DNA of 64,000 nucleotides from Hymenobacter chitinivorans DSM 11115 (GCF_002797555.1 NZ_PGFA01000003.1:310001-374000); one strand, 5' to 3'; numbered from the stretch's first letter, positions 21,201 to 29,453 are shown. Numbers and translations: made by a program. Notes: generated by a model not told the origin, from the letters alone.

Positions 21201-22265
21201 CACCGAGGTACCGGCCGTGCTGGCCAGGGCCCGGATGTCGTAGACGAAGTTGTTGTAGACGTTGTTGGTCGTGCCGGCCGTAATGTCCATGCCCGAGGCG
21301 AAGCCCGTGGCGCCCGTGGCGGCAATGTCGTAGGTGTAGTTGCGGTAAATGCTGTGCGTCAAGCCGCTGTTGACGTAGATGCCCTGGGCCGCGCCCGAGC
21401 TGTTGGTGGCCGTCAGGGCGTGCACCCGGTTGTCGAAGATGTCGGCCGTGTTGCCCGTGCCCGTCGAGTAGATACCGTACACCGAGCTGGTGCCCGTGAG
21501 CCCCGAAACCTCGGTGCTGCCCACTTTGGCGGCCGTCTGGCTGCGCAAATAAATACCGTAGACGACGCCCGTGGGCACGTTGGCCGCCCCGGCCCCGATG
21601 GTCAGCACCCGGCTGGGCGCCCCGCCCGCCAGCATCCCGATTTCGTTGCCGTTGTCGTAGTTGGTGCTGCCCGCGTCGAGGTTGTAGCCGTAGAAGCAGT
21701 CCTGAATCGTGTTCGAGAGGAAGCGGTTCAGGTTGTTGTTGCCGTCCTGCATAAACACCCCGGAGGTTTTGGTCGTGTTGGCCCGGTTCAAATCCACGGT
21801 GCTGTTCTGCACCAGGTTGTTGGTGGCCCCGTTTTTCAGCCAGAACCCGTACTCCAGCTGCTGGGCGGCCGTAGTGTTGGTGGCCGCGTCCACCACGTCA
21901 ATGCCGTTGATGGTCACGTAGTCGGCCCCGTCGAGGGTAAGGCCGGCGTCGGTGGCGCCCGTGCCCACGCCCTGGAGCTTGGGGTTGGCGCCGGAGCCGT
22001 CCTTAAGGAAGATAATCCGGCCCGTGGCCGTGCCGCTCACGGTAATGGCCGGGGCAATTTCGGCAAAGACGGCCCCGCTTTTCACCTGGAACAATACCCC
22101 GTCGGCACCCACGCCGCCGGCGTTGAGGGCGGTAATGGCGGCCGTGAAAGTCGGGTAGTTGCTCGGGCCCGAACCCGCCGGATCAATGGTTTTGGTGCCG
22201 CTGAGCTGGGCGGCGGCCGGGTGAGCCAGTCCCAAAGCCAGCAGTGAGTAAAGAAGTTGTTTCAT
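18270..22265 (-). CDS. Large secreted beta-helix protein with T9SS type A sorting domain
   Basis: A 1331-residue exported protein. MKQLLYSLLALGLAHPAAAQ is the signal peptide. Two large parallel beta-helix regions (about 40-560 and 690-1130) are marked by repeated Asn-rich turns such as IYRNYTYDI, NNVYNNFVYDI, VYGIYSTGTGN and VVNNMISDI. Between them, about 565-690, is a beta-sandwich-like spacer. An Ig-like segment (TAVWYNDAALTQRLFAGPSY) follows near 1170. The last 80 residues (SCYPNPAHGTVTLQVE, LLDALGRPVLQ, GLAKGIYLLRL) are a type A T9SS sorting domain, so it is moved across the outer membrane and attached to the surface. Beta-helices of this kind usually bind or cleave polysaccharide; no catalytic motif is evident. 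Start chosen to give a clean signal peptide. Confidence 0.85.
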   Translation of the reverse strand: MKQLLYSLLALGLAHPAAAQLSGTKTIDPAGSGPSNYPTFTAAITALNAGGVGADGVLFQVKSGAVFAEIAPAITVSGTATGRIIFLKDGSGANPKLQGVGTGATDAGLTLDGADYVTINGIDVVDAATNTTAAQQLEYGFWLKNGATNNLVQNSTVDLNRANTTKTSGVFMQDGNNNLNRFLSNTIQDCFYGYNLDAGSTNYDNGNEIGMLAGGAPSRVLTIGAGAANVPTGVVYGIYLRSQTAAKVGSTEVSGLTGTSSVYGIYSTGTGNTADIFDNRVHALTATNSSGAAQGIYVNSGLTHSIYRNYTYDIAATGATGFASGMDITAGTTNNVYNNFVYDIRALASTAGTSVRALSFRGGTNNYCYHNTVVLTGAPTAASNKSGAFYISGTPPVDLRNNIFVNLITLPSGGGGVAAAFFKSTAVLTNLAAASNNNLFYAGTPAAEKPIFYGVATTPAVDQTLAQYKLRAAPADQSAVTENVPFVNPLTDPHLQAGAATQAESSGQSLVNSPLPVPTDIDNAARTVATPDLGADEGSFQVIDITGPSIAYQPLPSTASAGNRSLSVVITDPSGVASGATTGPRLYYKKKTDANVFTEPNDATGNGWKWVAPGPAPTTSYIFTLDVSKLRSVPAPGDSIQYFVTAQDLAATPNVSASPGAGFAATSVASITSAPTKPSAYKILGLLSGIKTVGTAATADYPTLTAAVADLNSKELGGALTLVLQDASYPTETYPLTLSANTGSSATNAITIRPAALRAVTLAANATTPLFIIDASYVTLEGLSPVGNSGSLALTNAGTAASSGGIFVTGRDVTLRGLSIQGSSSATAYGVAFSGATNGTVRGCLITRTSTGIQAQSNCVNFTAAGNTIGSTTTAADKIGTSGIVITATQGFAVNNNTITGITRAVSPSVAGIVVGTTSVDGVIAANQIRDIVHTGTGISDSYGAYGIRLSASGAAANVAVVNNMISDILSSGDDGISFTPQGVYMSTGGGYKLGFNTIRLTGNIVSGTTPTTGAVTVASGVTDVSLVNNILVNQQTATPTGGRTYAVYAAGTTSPFTLIDNNAYSTQGATAKLAYLNGAERTTLAALRAATVQDASSLLANPVFTLTTAGDLHLSTDSNCNLDGKARAVAGVTLDIDNNVRNTSTPDIGADEFTATARLAPTAPNKFGFLNQTIPNLTATTAAGGTAVWYNDAALTQRLFAGPSYATGRTAVGTYTYYVVDSLNACVSPATTVRLNISGPDATVAALRDLSISCYPNPAHGTVTLQVEGPARTISAQLLDALGRPVLQQTVRHDAPATQHPLNLQGLAKGIYLLRLTTEGQTTGRRIVVE

Positions 22266-22538
22266 ACGCAATATGTGAGGTGCCACAGGTGGTAGTAAAT
22301 CCTGTTCAAGGTAGACAAAACCTGGCGTAGTGTTGCCCTTCTACTATATAGAAAGGGCGCAGAACAAGCCGCGGCTTCCGCCGCCAACCTCGCTGCCCCG
22401 GGCTGGCTGGTGCGGCCTAACGGGCTGATTATTTTGTGAATCGGGCGGACAAAATGCCCGGCCGGCGGTTAATCAGGCAATCCGGAGCTCAACGGCAATA
22501 ACCTTATGGATGCTTAGCTCGTCAGTAACGTATCATTT

Positions 22539-23153
22539 ATGGCTTCCCCTTTCGACATGGCTTTCTCTCCTTACCCGCCGGGCTCGGTGCGCGCCCTGCT
22601 GGCCACCGACCTCGTGACCGAAGCCACCCGCACCGCCCTGCAGGCCCGCCTCGACGCGCCCGAGTACGAGCCCCAGTTCTTCGACGCGGGCACCTACGAG
22701 CTGCTGCGCATGGTGGCGGCCCGCCTGTTTCCGCAGCCCGACCGGGAAGTCCCCATCGAGCTGGCTTCGGCCATCGACCAGCGCCTGCTCACCGGCGGCT
22801 CCGACGGCTGGCGCTACGACGTGCTGCCCCCCGACCGGGAAGCCTACCGCCTGGGGTTGGGCGGCATTCGGGAAAGCGCCAAACTGCTCTATGAGAAGGA
22901 ATTCGAAGACCTGACCGGCCCGCAGCAGGACGCCGTGCTCCAGGCCGTGCAAGACGAAACCGCGCCGGGCAGCATCTGGCAAAAAGTATCGGCCAACCGC
23001 TTCTTCGAGGAGCTGCTGGCCGAGCTGACCGAAAACTACTATGCCCACCCCCTGGCCCAGGAGGAAATCGGCTACGCAGGCATGGCCGACGCGCCCGGCT
23101 GGACGAAAATTACCCTCAACGAAAAAGAAGCCCGGGAGCCGGAAGAGCTGTGA
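22539..23153 (+). CDS. Gluconate 2-dehydrogenase subunit 3-family protein (small subunit of GMC dehydrogenase)
   Basis: A 204-residue protein. From about residue 50 (AGTYELLRMVAARLFPQPDR) it follows the subunit-3 family pattern, with the later SGIQQAL-like helix replaced by GLGGIRESAKLLYEKEFEDL and LTGPQQDAVLQAVQDE. A conserved FFEELLAELTENYYAHP and a C-terminal GYAGMADAPGW follow. These proteins pair with a GMC flavoprotein, often carrying it through the TAT pathway; here no TAT or other signal peptide is visible, so the complex may stay in the cytosol. The gene is 123 bases ahead of the GMC gene on the same strand, and the whole gap is an octamer-type repeat. Confidence 0.82.
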   Translation: MASPFDMAFSPYPPGSVRALLATDLVTEATRTALQARLDAPEYEPQFFDAGTYELLRMVAARLFPQPDREVPIELASAIDQRLLTGGSDGWRYDVLPPDREAYRLGLGGIRESAKLLYEKEFEDLTGPQQDAVLQAVQDETAPGSIWQKVSANRFFEELLAELTENYYAHPLAQEEIGYAGMADAPGWTKITLNEKEAREPEEL

Positions 23154-23273
23154 ATGAGTGAAGTGGCGAATGAGTGAAGTAGCCTATGGCGCGGCACCGA
23201 ACCGGTTGAACCTGACTCTTCACTTATTCACCAATCTAGCTCATTCACTCATTCACTATTTTACTCATTCACC
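23151..23273. repeat. Octamer inverted-repeat element from the subunit-3 stop to the GMC start
   Basis: It begins in the stop codon itself: TGAATGAG TGAAGTGG CGAATGAG TGAAGTAG. The right side carries the inverted form (CTCATTCA CTCATTCA ... CTCATTCACC) and ends three bases before the ATG at 23277 (CACCGTTATG). It is the same design as 6630-6743, with an 8-bp period and full coverage of the gap. Confidence 0.75.
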
Positions 23274-23276
23274 GTT

Positions 23277-24953
23277 ATGCCCGACGAAGAAACCCTGGAA
23301 GAAGGCGTGTTGAACCCGGTTAAGCCCGAAATTCAGGACCCGCTGCTGCTAAGTCTGCTGGCTGATACGCCGGTGCTGGCATCGGCCATTGTGCCCGAGC
23401 CCGCGCCTTTGGAAATCCCCGTGCCGGCCGAAACCGTGGACTGCATCGTCATCGGGACCGGGGCGGGTGGGGCGCCGCTGCTGGCCCGCCTGGCTATGGC
23501 CGGCCTGAAGGTGGTAGCCCTGGAAGCCGGCCCCTGGCACGACCCCAAAAAGGACTTTGCCACCGACGAAAAAGCCCAGGAGTTCCTGTTCTGGAACGAC
23601 GAGCGGCTCTCGGCCGGCCACGACCCGGTGGCCTTCGGCAAAAACAACTCCGGCACCGGCGTGGGCGGCTCCACGCTGCACTACACGGCCTACACGCCCC
23701 GCCCTCAGCCCGAAGACCTGCACCTGCACCGCGACTTCGGCGTGGGCCAGGACTGGCCCTTCGGCTACGAGGAGCTGGAGCCTTACTTCGAGGAGCTGGA
23801 GCAGTTTCTGGGTATTTCCGGCCCCACGCCGTATCCGTGGGGGCCGGCCCGCCGCAAAGGCTACCCGCTGGCGCCGCTGCCGCTCAATGGCGCCGCCCAG
23901 CTCATGCAACGCGGCTGTGAGGTAATGGGCATCAAAACCTCGCCGGCGGCCAATGCGGCGCTGTCGGCGCGCTACTACCAGGAGGGTGTGGGCTGGCGCG
24001 AGGCCTGCACCAACCGCGGCTTCTGCCAGGCTGGCTGCAGCACCGGGGCCAAGGCCAGCATGGACGTGACCTTCCTGCCCCTGGCCGCCGCCCACGGCGC
24101 CGATATCCGGCCCGGCTGCTACGTCACGGAAATCGAGCGGGACGAGACGGGCAAAATCACCGGGGTAGTGTACCAGCAGAACGGGCAGGAGCAGCGCCTG
24201 CGCTGCCGCCATTTGTTCTTGTGCGCCGGCGCGGTGGAAACGCCGCGGCTGCTCTTGCTCAACGAGCTGGCTTTGAGCAGCGGGCACGTGGGGCGCAACT
24301 TCATGGCCCACCCCGGCGTGCAGGTGTTTGGCACCTTTGCCGAGGAAATCCGGCCCTTCAAGGGCATTCCCGGCTCCCTGATTTCCCAGGATACCTTCCG
24401 GCCCAAAGACGCGGATTTTGCGGGTGGTTACCTTTTGCAAAGCATTGGCATAATGCCCGTTACGTTTGCCGGGCAGGTGGCCCGGGGCCGCAAACTGTGG
24501 GGCGAGCCGCTGCGCCAGTACATGCAGAACTACAACCACATTGCCGGCATCAACATCCTGGGCGACTGCCTGCCCCACGCCGACAACTTCCTGGAACTGG
24601 CCGAGGAAAAAGACGCCCGCGGCCTGCCCAAGCCCCGCCTGCACTTCACCAACCACGACAACGAAATCCGGATGAACGCCCACGCCGAAAAGCTGATGCG
24701 GCAGATCTGGGAAGCCGCCGGCGCCACCGATATCTGGGCCTTTCCCCGCTCGGCCCACGTCATTGGCACGGCCCGCATGGGCCTCTCGGGCGACGACGCG
24801 GTGGTGGACGCCAACGGCAAAGCCTTCGACGTGCCCAACCTCTATATCTGCGACAACTCGGTATTCCCCAGCGCCCTGAGCGTGAACCCCGCCCTGACCA
24901 TCATGGCCCTGGCCCTGCGCACCGCCGATAAATTCCTGGAAAGCCAGAAGTAA
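23277..24953 (+). CDS. GMC-family FAD-dependent oxidoreductase (sugar/gluconate dehydrogenase type)
   Basis: A 558-residue flavoprotein. The FAD-binding motif IVIGTGAGGAPLLARLAMAG is near residue 58. GTGVGGSTLHYTAYTPRPQP is the second FAD loop, FCQAGCSTGAKASMD a cysteine-bearing family motif, and SAHVIGTARMG plus ALSVNPALTIMALALRTADK form the C-terminal catalytic region (His and Asn). It oxidises sugar or polyol hydroxyls and passes electrons to an acceptor. With its subunit-3 partner the pair resembles glucoside 3-dehydrogenase or gluconate 2-dehydrogenase complexes, but no cytochrome gene is adjacent. It has a 55-residue acidic N-terminal extension with no signal peptide. Substrate unproved. 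Confidence 0.88.
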   Translation: MPDEETLEEGVLNPVKPEIQDPLLLSLLADTPVLASAIVPEPAPLEIPVPAETVDCIVIGTGAGGAPLLARLAMAGLKVVALEAGPWHDPKKDFATDEKAQEFLFWNDERLSAGHDPVAFGKNNSGTGVGGSTLHYTAYTPRPQPEDLHLHRDFGVGQDWPFGYEELEPYFEELEQFLGISGPTPYPWGPARRKGYPLAPLPLNGAAQLMQRGCEVMGIKTSPAANAALSARYYQEGVGWREACTNRGFCQAGCSTGAKASMDVTFLPLAAAHGADIRPGCYVTEIERDETGKITGVVYQQNGQEQRLRCRHLFLCAGAVETPRLLLLNELALSSGHVGRNFMAHPGVQVFGTFAEEIRPFKGIPGSLISQDTFRPKDADFAGGYLLQSIGIMPVTFAGQVARGRKLWGEPLRQYMQNYNHIAGINILGDCLPHADNFLELAEEKDARGLPKPRLHFTNHDNEIRMNAHAEKLMRQIWEAAGATDIWAFPRSAHVIGTARMGLSGDDAVVDANGKAFDVPNLYICDNSVFPSALSVNPALTIMALALRTADKFLESQK

Positions 24954-25200
24954 TAGAACGACACTCCCCTCCTTCCTTTAAATTCCGCGCATCAAGCGGC
25001 GTGGGTGCCCGAAGGGCGGGGTGGTTAATCGTTGCTTAGTTGCAAAACGGCCATTAACGTCAAACAATTTATCCTTCAAGGGTTTATCAAACCAAGTACT
25101 GTCAATCTAAACGACATCCGCTTAAACAACACCAGCAACGATTGACCACCCCGCCCTGCGGGCACCCCGCCTTAAAGGAAGGAGGGGAGTGTCGTTCTAC
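24954..25200. repeat. 247-bp inverted repeat beginning right after the GMC stop codon
   Basis: The outer arms are about 27 bp and perfect: TAGAACGACACTCCCCTCCT at the left and its complement ending GTGTCGTTCTA at 25200. Inner matches are GGTGCCCG with CGGGCACC and GGGGTGGTT with ACCACCCC, then ATCGTTG with CAACGAT. The stop codon TAA (24951-24953) abuts the first base. It belongs to the same family as 7750-7888. Confidence 0.8.
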
Positions 25201-25209
25201 TAGAATCCT

Positions 25210-26547
25210 ATGGCCAAAGACTTTTTGAAGCATATCAAAGCCCGGTTCGGGGAAGGCAACTACGCCGGCGACGAATTCGGCGGGGCCGGGGGGCGCGACG
25301 GTAGCGGCCTGCCCACCGGGGAGCCCGGCAACTTCATGTTTGCCACCGGCATCGAGTGCTCGTACCCTACCATCGACCACGGCAAAACCCGCCGCGACCT
25401 GCTGGCCGAGTGCGGGCACTACGACCGGTGGAAAGAGGATTTGGCCCTGGTGAAAGATATGGGCCTGAAGGTGTTGCGCTACGGGCTGCCGTACTACAGC
25501 ATCCACCAGGGCCCGGGCAAGTACGACTGGGAGTTTGCCGACCTGGTAATGGCCGAGATGCAGCGCCTGGAAATCACCCCGATTCTGGATTTGCTCCACT
25601 TCGGGGTGCCCGACTGGCTCGGCGACTTCCAGAATCCCGAGCTGCCCGTGTACTTCGCCGAGTACGCCGAAGCCGTGGCCCGGCGCTACCCCTGGGTGCG
25701 CTACTACACGCCCGTCAACGAGATTTTCGTCACGGCCCGCATGAGCGCCAAAGACGGCATCTGGAACGAGCAGCTCAAGTCGGACCAGGGCTTTGTCACG
25801 GCCATCAAGCACCTGGTGGCGGCCAGCATCATGGCCAACCAGCAGATTGCCCAGGTGCGGCCCGACTGCATCATCGTGCAAAGCGAGTCGGCCGAGTACA
25901 TCCACGAGCTGCGCGCCAACCCCTGCGCCCGGATCAAGCTGGAAAACAAGCTGCGCTTCCTGGCCCTGGACCTGCTCTACGCCCGCCACCCCGACGCCGA
26001 CGTGCTCAACTACCTCTACGATAATGGCATGACCCGCCAGGAGTACGACTGGTTTATGGCCGGGGAGCCGCCGGGCTACCAGGTGATGGGTAATGACTAC
26101 TACGGCCGCAACGAGCGAATCATTCTGCCCAACGGCGAGGAATGCACCAGCATGGACGTGCTGGGCTGGTACAACATCACCCACGAGTACTACCTGCGCT
26201 ACCGCAAGCCGGTGATGCACACCGAAACCAACGTTTTCAACGCCCACGACGCGCCCACCTGGCTCTGGAAACAGTGGGTTAACATCCTCAGGATGCGCGA
26301 AGAAGGCATTCCCGTGCTAGGCTTCACCTGGTATTCCCTCATCGACCAGGTGGATTGGGACATTGGTTTGGCCCAGAAAATCGGTAAAGTCAACGCCTGC
26401 GGCCTCTACGACCTCGACCGGAAGCCCCGCAAAGTATCGGAAGCCTACCGGCAGCTGCTGCAGGAGTACGGCCAGATTACCATCGTGCCCCACGGCGAAA
26501 TGTTCCAGGTCACGAAGCAGCCCGCCACGCTGAAAGTGGAGGTGTAA
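25210..26547 (+). CDS. GH1-like family glycoside hydrolase
   Basis: A 445-residue cytosolic (no signal peptide) TIM-barrel enzyme resembling beta-glucosidases of family GH1. MFATGIECSYPTID is the barrel start; FGVPDWLGDFQNPEL follows strand 3. TPVNEIF carries the putative acid/base Glu171, and MHTETNVFN the nucleophile Glu339. GFTWYSLIDQVDWDIGL and GLYDLDRKPRKVSEAYRQLL match the GH1 C-terminal end. The GH1 signature around the nucleophile is shortened to HTETN instead of ITENG, so it is a divergent member. It lies 256 bases past the GMC gene on the same strand; possibly it works on a glycoside linked to that dehydrogenase. Confidence 0.8.
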   Translation: MAKDFLKHIKARFGEGNYAGDEFGGAGGRDGSGLPTGEPGNFMFATGIECSYPTIDHGKTRRDLLAECGHYDRWKEDLALVKDMGLKVLRYGLPYYSIHQGPGKYDWEFADLVMAEMQRLEITPILDLLHFGVPDWLGDFQNPELPVYFAEYAEAVARRYPWVRYYTPVNEIFVTARMSAKDGIWNEQLKSDQGFVTAIKHLVAASIMANQQIAQVRPDCIIVQSESAEYIHELRANPCARIKLENKLRFLALDLLYARHPDADVLNYLYDNGMTRQEYDWFMAGEPPGYQVMGNDYYGRNERIILPNGEECTSMDVLGWYNITHEYYLRYRKPVMHTETNVFNAHDAPTWLWKQWVNILRMREEGIPVLGFTWYSLIDQVDWDIGLAQKIGKVNACGLYDLDRKPRKVSEAYRQLLQEYGQITIVPHGEMFQVTKQPATLKVEV

Positions 26548-26558
26548 GAACAGAACCT

Positions 26559-26720
26559 GTCATTGCGAGGCCAAAGGCCGTGGCAATCCGTCCTCTGCGC
26601 AGAACGGAATGCCCTTTTACCACAAAGCCCTTTCCTACCGCATGTAGGAAAGGGCTTTTCACTTCAGGGTACTCCACGCATTTCAGAGGACGGATTGCTT
26701 CGCGCGGCTCGCAAGGACAC
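26559..26720. repeat. Nested inverted-repeat element with AAAGCCCTTTCC core hairpin
   Basis: Outer TTGCGAG/CTCGCAA and GCAATCCGTCCTCTG (26583-26597) with CAGAGGACGGATTGC (26684-26698), a perfect 15-bp pair. The core is a second perfect 15-bp pair, AAAGCCCTTTCCTAC (26624-26638) with its complement (26644-26658), around a 5-base loop. It lies just after the GH1-like stop, between convergent genes. The core recurs inside the element at 33750-34053, which has different outer arms. Confidence 0.85.
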
Positions 26721-26740
26721 AAAAAAGACGTGCGAAAACC

Positions 26741-26774
26741 GAAAGAGCCGACCTCCTTGCGGAAGCCGGCTCTT
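26741..26774 (-). terminator. Terminator after katA
   Basis: AAGAGCCG pairs with CGGCTCTT. On the minus strand it is followed by T-rich sequence (TTCGGTTTTCGC and later a six-T run). It lies 34 bases past the catalase stop. Confidence 0.6.
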
Positions 26775-26808
26775 GGTGCAGAAAAAGGTAGGTCAGGTAC
26801 TTACTACA

Positions 26809-28317
26809 CTAAACCGTGGCGGCGGCTACATGTTCAGTAGGCATTTCCGCGTCCACGCCCAGGCCTTTGGCAATGGCCATACCGAGGCGAATATCGGCGC
26901 GGAACCAGTGGCACAGCTGGCGCTGGGTAATGAGGTCCTTTTTGGGGCCGTCGATGCCGCTCATGGCACCTACCACGTTGCTGATCAGGTTCTTTTGGGC
27001 CTGGGCGTCGAGCAGGCGGAACAGGTTGCCGGCCTGGGTGTAGTGGTCGTCGTTGCCGGGGCCTTCGTTCCGGTCGTAGCGGGCCGCAAAGCCATCCAGC
27101 GCCTGGGCGGGCTCGCCCTGGGTTTTGTCTTCTACCGGGCCGTCGAAGGAGTTGGGGAAGTAGTTCGGGCCGGGGCCGCCGTTGTCGCCGAGAGCCATGC
27201 GGCCGTCGCGCTGGTAGTTGCTGAAGCCGAAGGGGCAGGCATTTACCGGCAGGTGCTCGTAGTTGGCGCCCAGGCGGTAGCGGTGGGCGTCGGGGTAGCT
27301 CAGGATGCGGCCCTGCAGCATTTTATCGGGCGAGTAGCCGATGCCGTCCACTACGTGGGCGGGGGCAAACGCGGCCTGCTCCACATGGGCGTGGTAATTG
27401 TCGGGAATGTGGTTGAGCTCCATCACGCCCACTTCCTGGAGTGGGAATTCGCCCTGGGGCCACACTTTGGTCAGGTCGAAGGGATTCCAGCGGAAGTCGC
27501 GGGCCTGCTCCTCGGTCATGGTCTGGATGAACATCGTCCAGCGCGGGAAGTCGCCGTTGTCGATGGCGTCGACTAGGTCGTGCTGGGCGAAATCCGGATC
27601 CTCGCCCTTCATGCGGGTAGCGTCCTCGCTGCTGAAATTCTTGACGCCCTGCTGGGTCCGGAAGTGAAACTTCACCCAGGTGCGCTCATTTTCGGCGTTA
27701 ATCAGCGAGAAGGTGTGGGAGCCATAGCCGTGCATGTGGCGGTAGCCGTAGGGCGTGCCGCGGTCCGACATCAGAATCGTGACCTGGTGCAGGCTCTCGG
27801 GGTTCAGGCTCCAGTAGTCCCACATCATCGTGGGCGACTTGCGGTTGGAGCGCGCCTCCCGCTTCTGGGTGTGGATAAAGTCGGTGAACTTGAGCGGGTC
27901 CTTCACGAAGAACACCGGCGTGTTGTTGCCCACCAGGTCCCAATTGCCGTCTTCGGTGTAGAATTTCAGGGCGAAGCCGCGGGGGTCCCGCTCGGTATCG
28001 GCCGAGCCTTTTTCGCCGCCGACGGTGCTGAAACGGGTAAACAGCTTGCACTCGTTGCCGACTTTGCTGAACAGCTTGGCCCGGGTCAGGTGGGTGATGT
28101 CGTGCGTGACGGTGAATTTGCCGTAAGCGCCGCTGCCCTTGGCATGGACCACGCGCTCCGGAATCCGCTCCCGGTTGAAATGGGCCGACTTTTCGTGCAG
28201 GAAATAGTCCTGCAGCAGTAGCGGCCCACGGGCCCCGGCCGACTGGGAGTTTTGATTATCGAAAATCGGGCGGCCCGAAGCGGTAGTCAGCTTCTTAGGT
28301 TGAGTGGATTCTTCCAT
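26809..28317 (-). CDS. katA: Catalase (monofunctional, heme, clade 3-like)
   Basis: A 502-residue cytosolic catalase that breaks down hydrogen peroxide. HFNRERIPERVVHAKGSGAY contains the active-site His58; VGNNTPVFFVKDP has Asn131; FSTVGGEKGSADTERDPRGF is the family loop. The heme Tyr ligand is in RYRLGANYEHLPVN. Length is that of small-subunit catalases. The ATG at 28317 (MEESTQ) is preferred; the upstream in-frame extension reaches into the shared promoter region. It is divergent from oxyR, 139 bases away. OxyR control is therefore likely. Gene symbol by family. Confidence 0.95.
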   Translation of the reverse strand: MEESTQPKKLTTASGRPIFDNQNSQSAGARGPLLLQDYFLHEKSAHFNRERIPERVVHAKGSGAYGKFTVTHDITHLTRAKLFSKVGNECKLFTRFSTVGGEKGSADTERDPRGFALKFYTEDGNWDLVGNNTPVFFVKDPLKFTDFIHTQKREARSNRKSPTMMWDYWSLNPESLHQVTILMSDRGTPYGYRHMHGYGSHTFSLINAENERTWVKFHFRTQQGVKNFSSEDATRMKGEDPDFAQHDLVDAIDNGDFPRWTMFIQTMTEEQARDFRWNPFDLTKVWPQGEFPLQEVGVMELNHIPDNYHAHVEQAAFAPAHVVDGIGYSPDKMLQGRILSYPDAHRYRLGANYEHLPVNACPFGFSNYQRDGRMALGDNGGPGPNYFPNSFDGPVEDKTQGEPAQALDGFAARYDRNEGPGNDDHYTQAGNLFRLLDAQAQKNLISNVVGAMSGIDGPKKDLITQRQLCHWFRADIRLGMAIAKGLGVDAEMPTEHVAAATV

Positions 28318-28404
28318 TGGAACAGAAATGCAGAAAAAGGTTGGAGGTCGGCAGTAGCGCCCGACTAAACCGGCGCGGAGCAAAGGTTGAGCTTCCTGCG
28401 GTAT

Positions 28405-28456
28405 AATGAAAATTGATATTTATGATAAGTATATAGCTAATGGTTATACTTGCGGC
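28405..28456. promoter_or_regulatory. A/T-rich divergent katA-oxyR control region
   Basis: Within the 139-base gap, 28405-28450 is strikingly A/T-rich (TATAATG, TTGATATTTATGATAAG, TATATAGC). A TATACTTG string at 28445-28452 resembles a -7 box but would leave almost no leader for oxyR. A LysR-type site (T-N11-A) is plausible here; I cannot define it exactly. Confidence 0.4.
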
Positions 28457-29389
28457 ATGAATTTGCAGCAGCTCGAATACATTGTGGCCCTCGACACTCA
28501 CCGGCAGTTTGTGCTGGCCGCCACGGCCTGCTGCGTCACCCAGCCCACGCTGAGCATGCAGGTGCAGAAGCTGGAAGAGGAACTGGGCGTGCTGCTCTTC
28601 GACCGGACCAGCAAGGGCCTGCAACCCACGGCCGCCGGGGCCAAAGTGGTGCAGCAGGCCCGGCAAGTGCTACGCGAGGTACAGCAGCTCCACGAGGTAG
28701 TGCAGCTCGAAAAGGGCGACGTGGTGGGCGAGCTGCGCCTGGGCGTGATTCCGACGCTGGCGCCCTACCTCGTGCCGCTATTCTTAGTGGAGCTGGCCGG
28801 GCGCTACCCCGGCCTGCGCCTACACGTGGAGGAGCTGCAGTCGGCCGCCATCATGCAGCGCCTCAAAGACCACACCCTCGACGTGGGCCTGCTCGTGACG
28901 CCACTGGACGACAAAGCGTTGCGCGAAATTCCGGTGCTGGAAGAGCCGTTTCTGGGCTACGTGGCCGAAGCGCACCCGCTGTATGCCAAGGAGCTGCTCG
29001 AACCCGCCGACCTCGATGCCGACGGGCTGTGGCTGCTGCAGCAGGGGCACTGCTTCCGCCACCAGGTGCTCAACCTCTGCAACCCGCCCGCCCCCACCAC
29101 GCCCCGGCCCTACACCTACGAAAGCGGCTCCATCGAAACCCTGAAGCAGCTGGTGGCCCGCACCAACGGCTACACCCTGGTGCCCGAATTGTCGGTGCTG
29201 GAGGAAGTGGGCCGCAACCCGATGGTGAAGCGCTTCGCGGCGCCCGAGCCGGTGCGGGAGGTGAGCTTGGTGGTGCACTACGGCTTTGTGCGGCTGCCGC
29301 TGCTGGCCACCCTGCGCGACGTAATCCTGGCCCGGCTGCCCGCCCGGCTGCAGGTGGGCCGGGCCGGGCAGAAAATTCGGTGGAAGTAA
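28457..29389 (+). CDS. oxyR: LysR-type hydrogen peroxide sensor OxyR
   Basis: A 310-residue regulator. Residues 1-60 form the winged helix-turn-helix (LEYIVALDTHRQFVLAATAC, then VTQPTLSMQVQKLEEELG and LLFDRTSKGLQPTAAG). Residues 90-300 are the sensor domain. GHCFRHQVLNLC places Cys199 and Cys208 at the same numbers as the redox pair in E. coli OxyR, so disulfide-based peroxide sensing is probable. It is divergent from katA, its expected target. An in-frame upstream ATG exists, but the start at 28457 matches the family. Tetrameric DNA-binding protein in the cytosol. Confidence 0.92.
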   Translation: MNLQQLEYIVALDTHRQFVLAATACCVTQPTLSMQVQKLEEELGVLLFDRTSKGLQPTAAGAKVVQQARQVLREVQQLHEVVQLEKGDVVGELRLGVIPTLAPYLVPLFLVELAGRYPGLRLHVEELQSAAIMQRLKDHTLDVGLLVTPLDDKALREIPVLEEPFLGYVAEAHPLYAKELLEPADLDADGLWLLQQGHCFRHQVLNLCNPPAPTTPRPYTYESGSIETLKQLVARTNGYTLVPELSVLEEVGRNPMVKRFAAPEPVREVSLVVHYGFVRLPLLATLRDVILARLPARLQVGRAGQKIRWK

Positions 29390-29453
29390 CGGCCGAGCTT
29401 GCGCCGCCCGGCGGTGGTTTCCGTACGTTCAAGGGAAAGCAACTGCCTGCCTC

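Noticed and set aside
20760..22247. 495-codon plus-strand frame antisense to the T9SS beta-helix gene
   Set aside because: Low-complexity Gly/Val/Arg translation; the opposite strand has signal peptide, beta-helix repeats and sorting domain.
23349..24758. 469-codon minus-strand frame antisense to the GMC gene
   Set aside because: Same reason: shadow of a well-supported flavoprotein gene.
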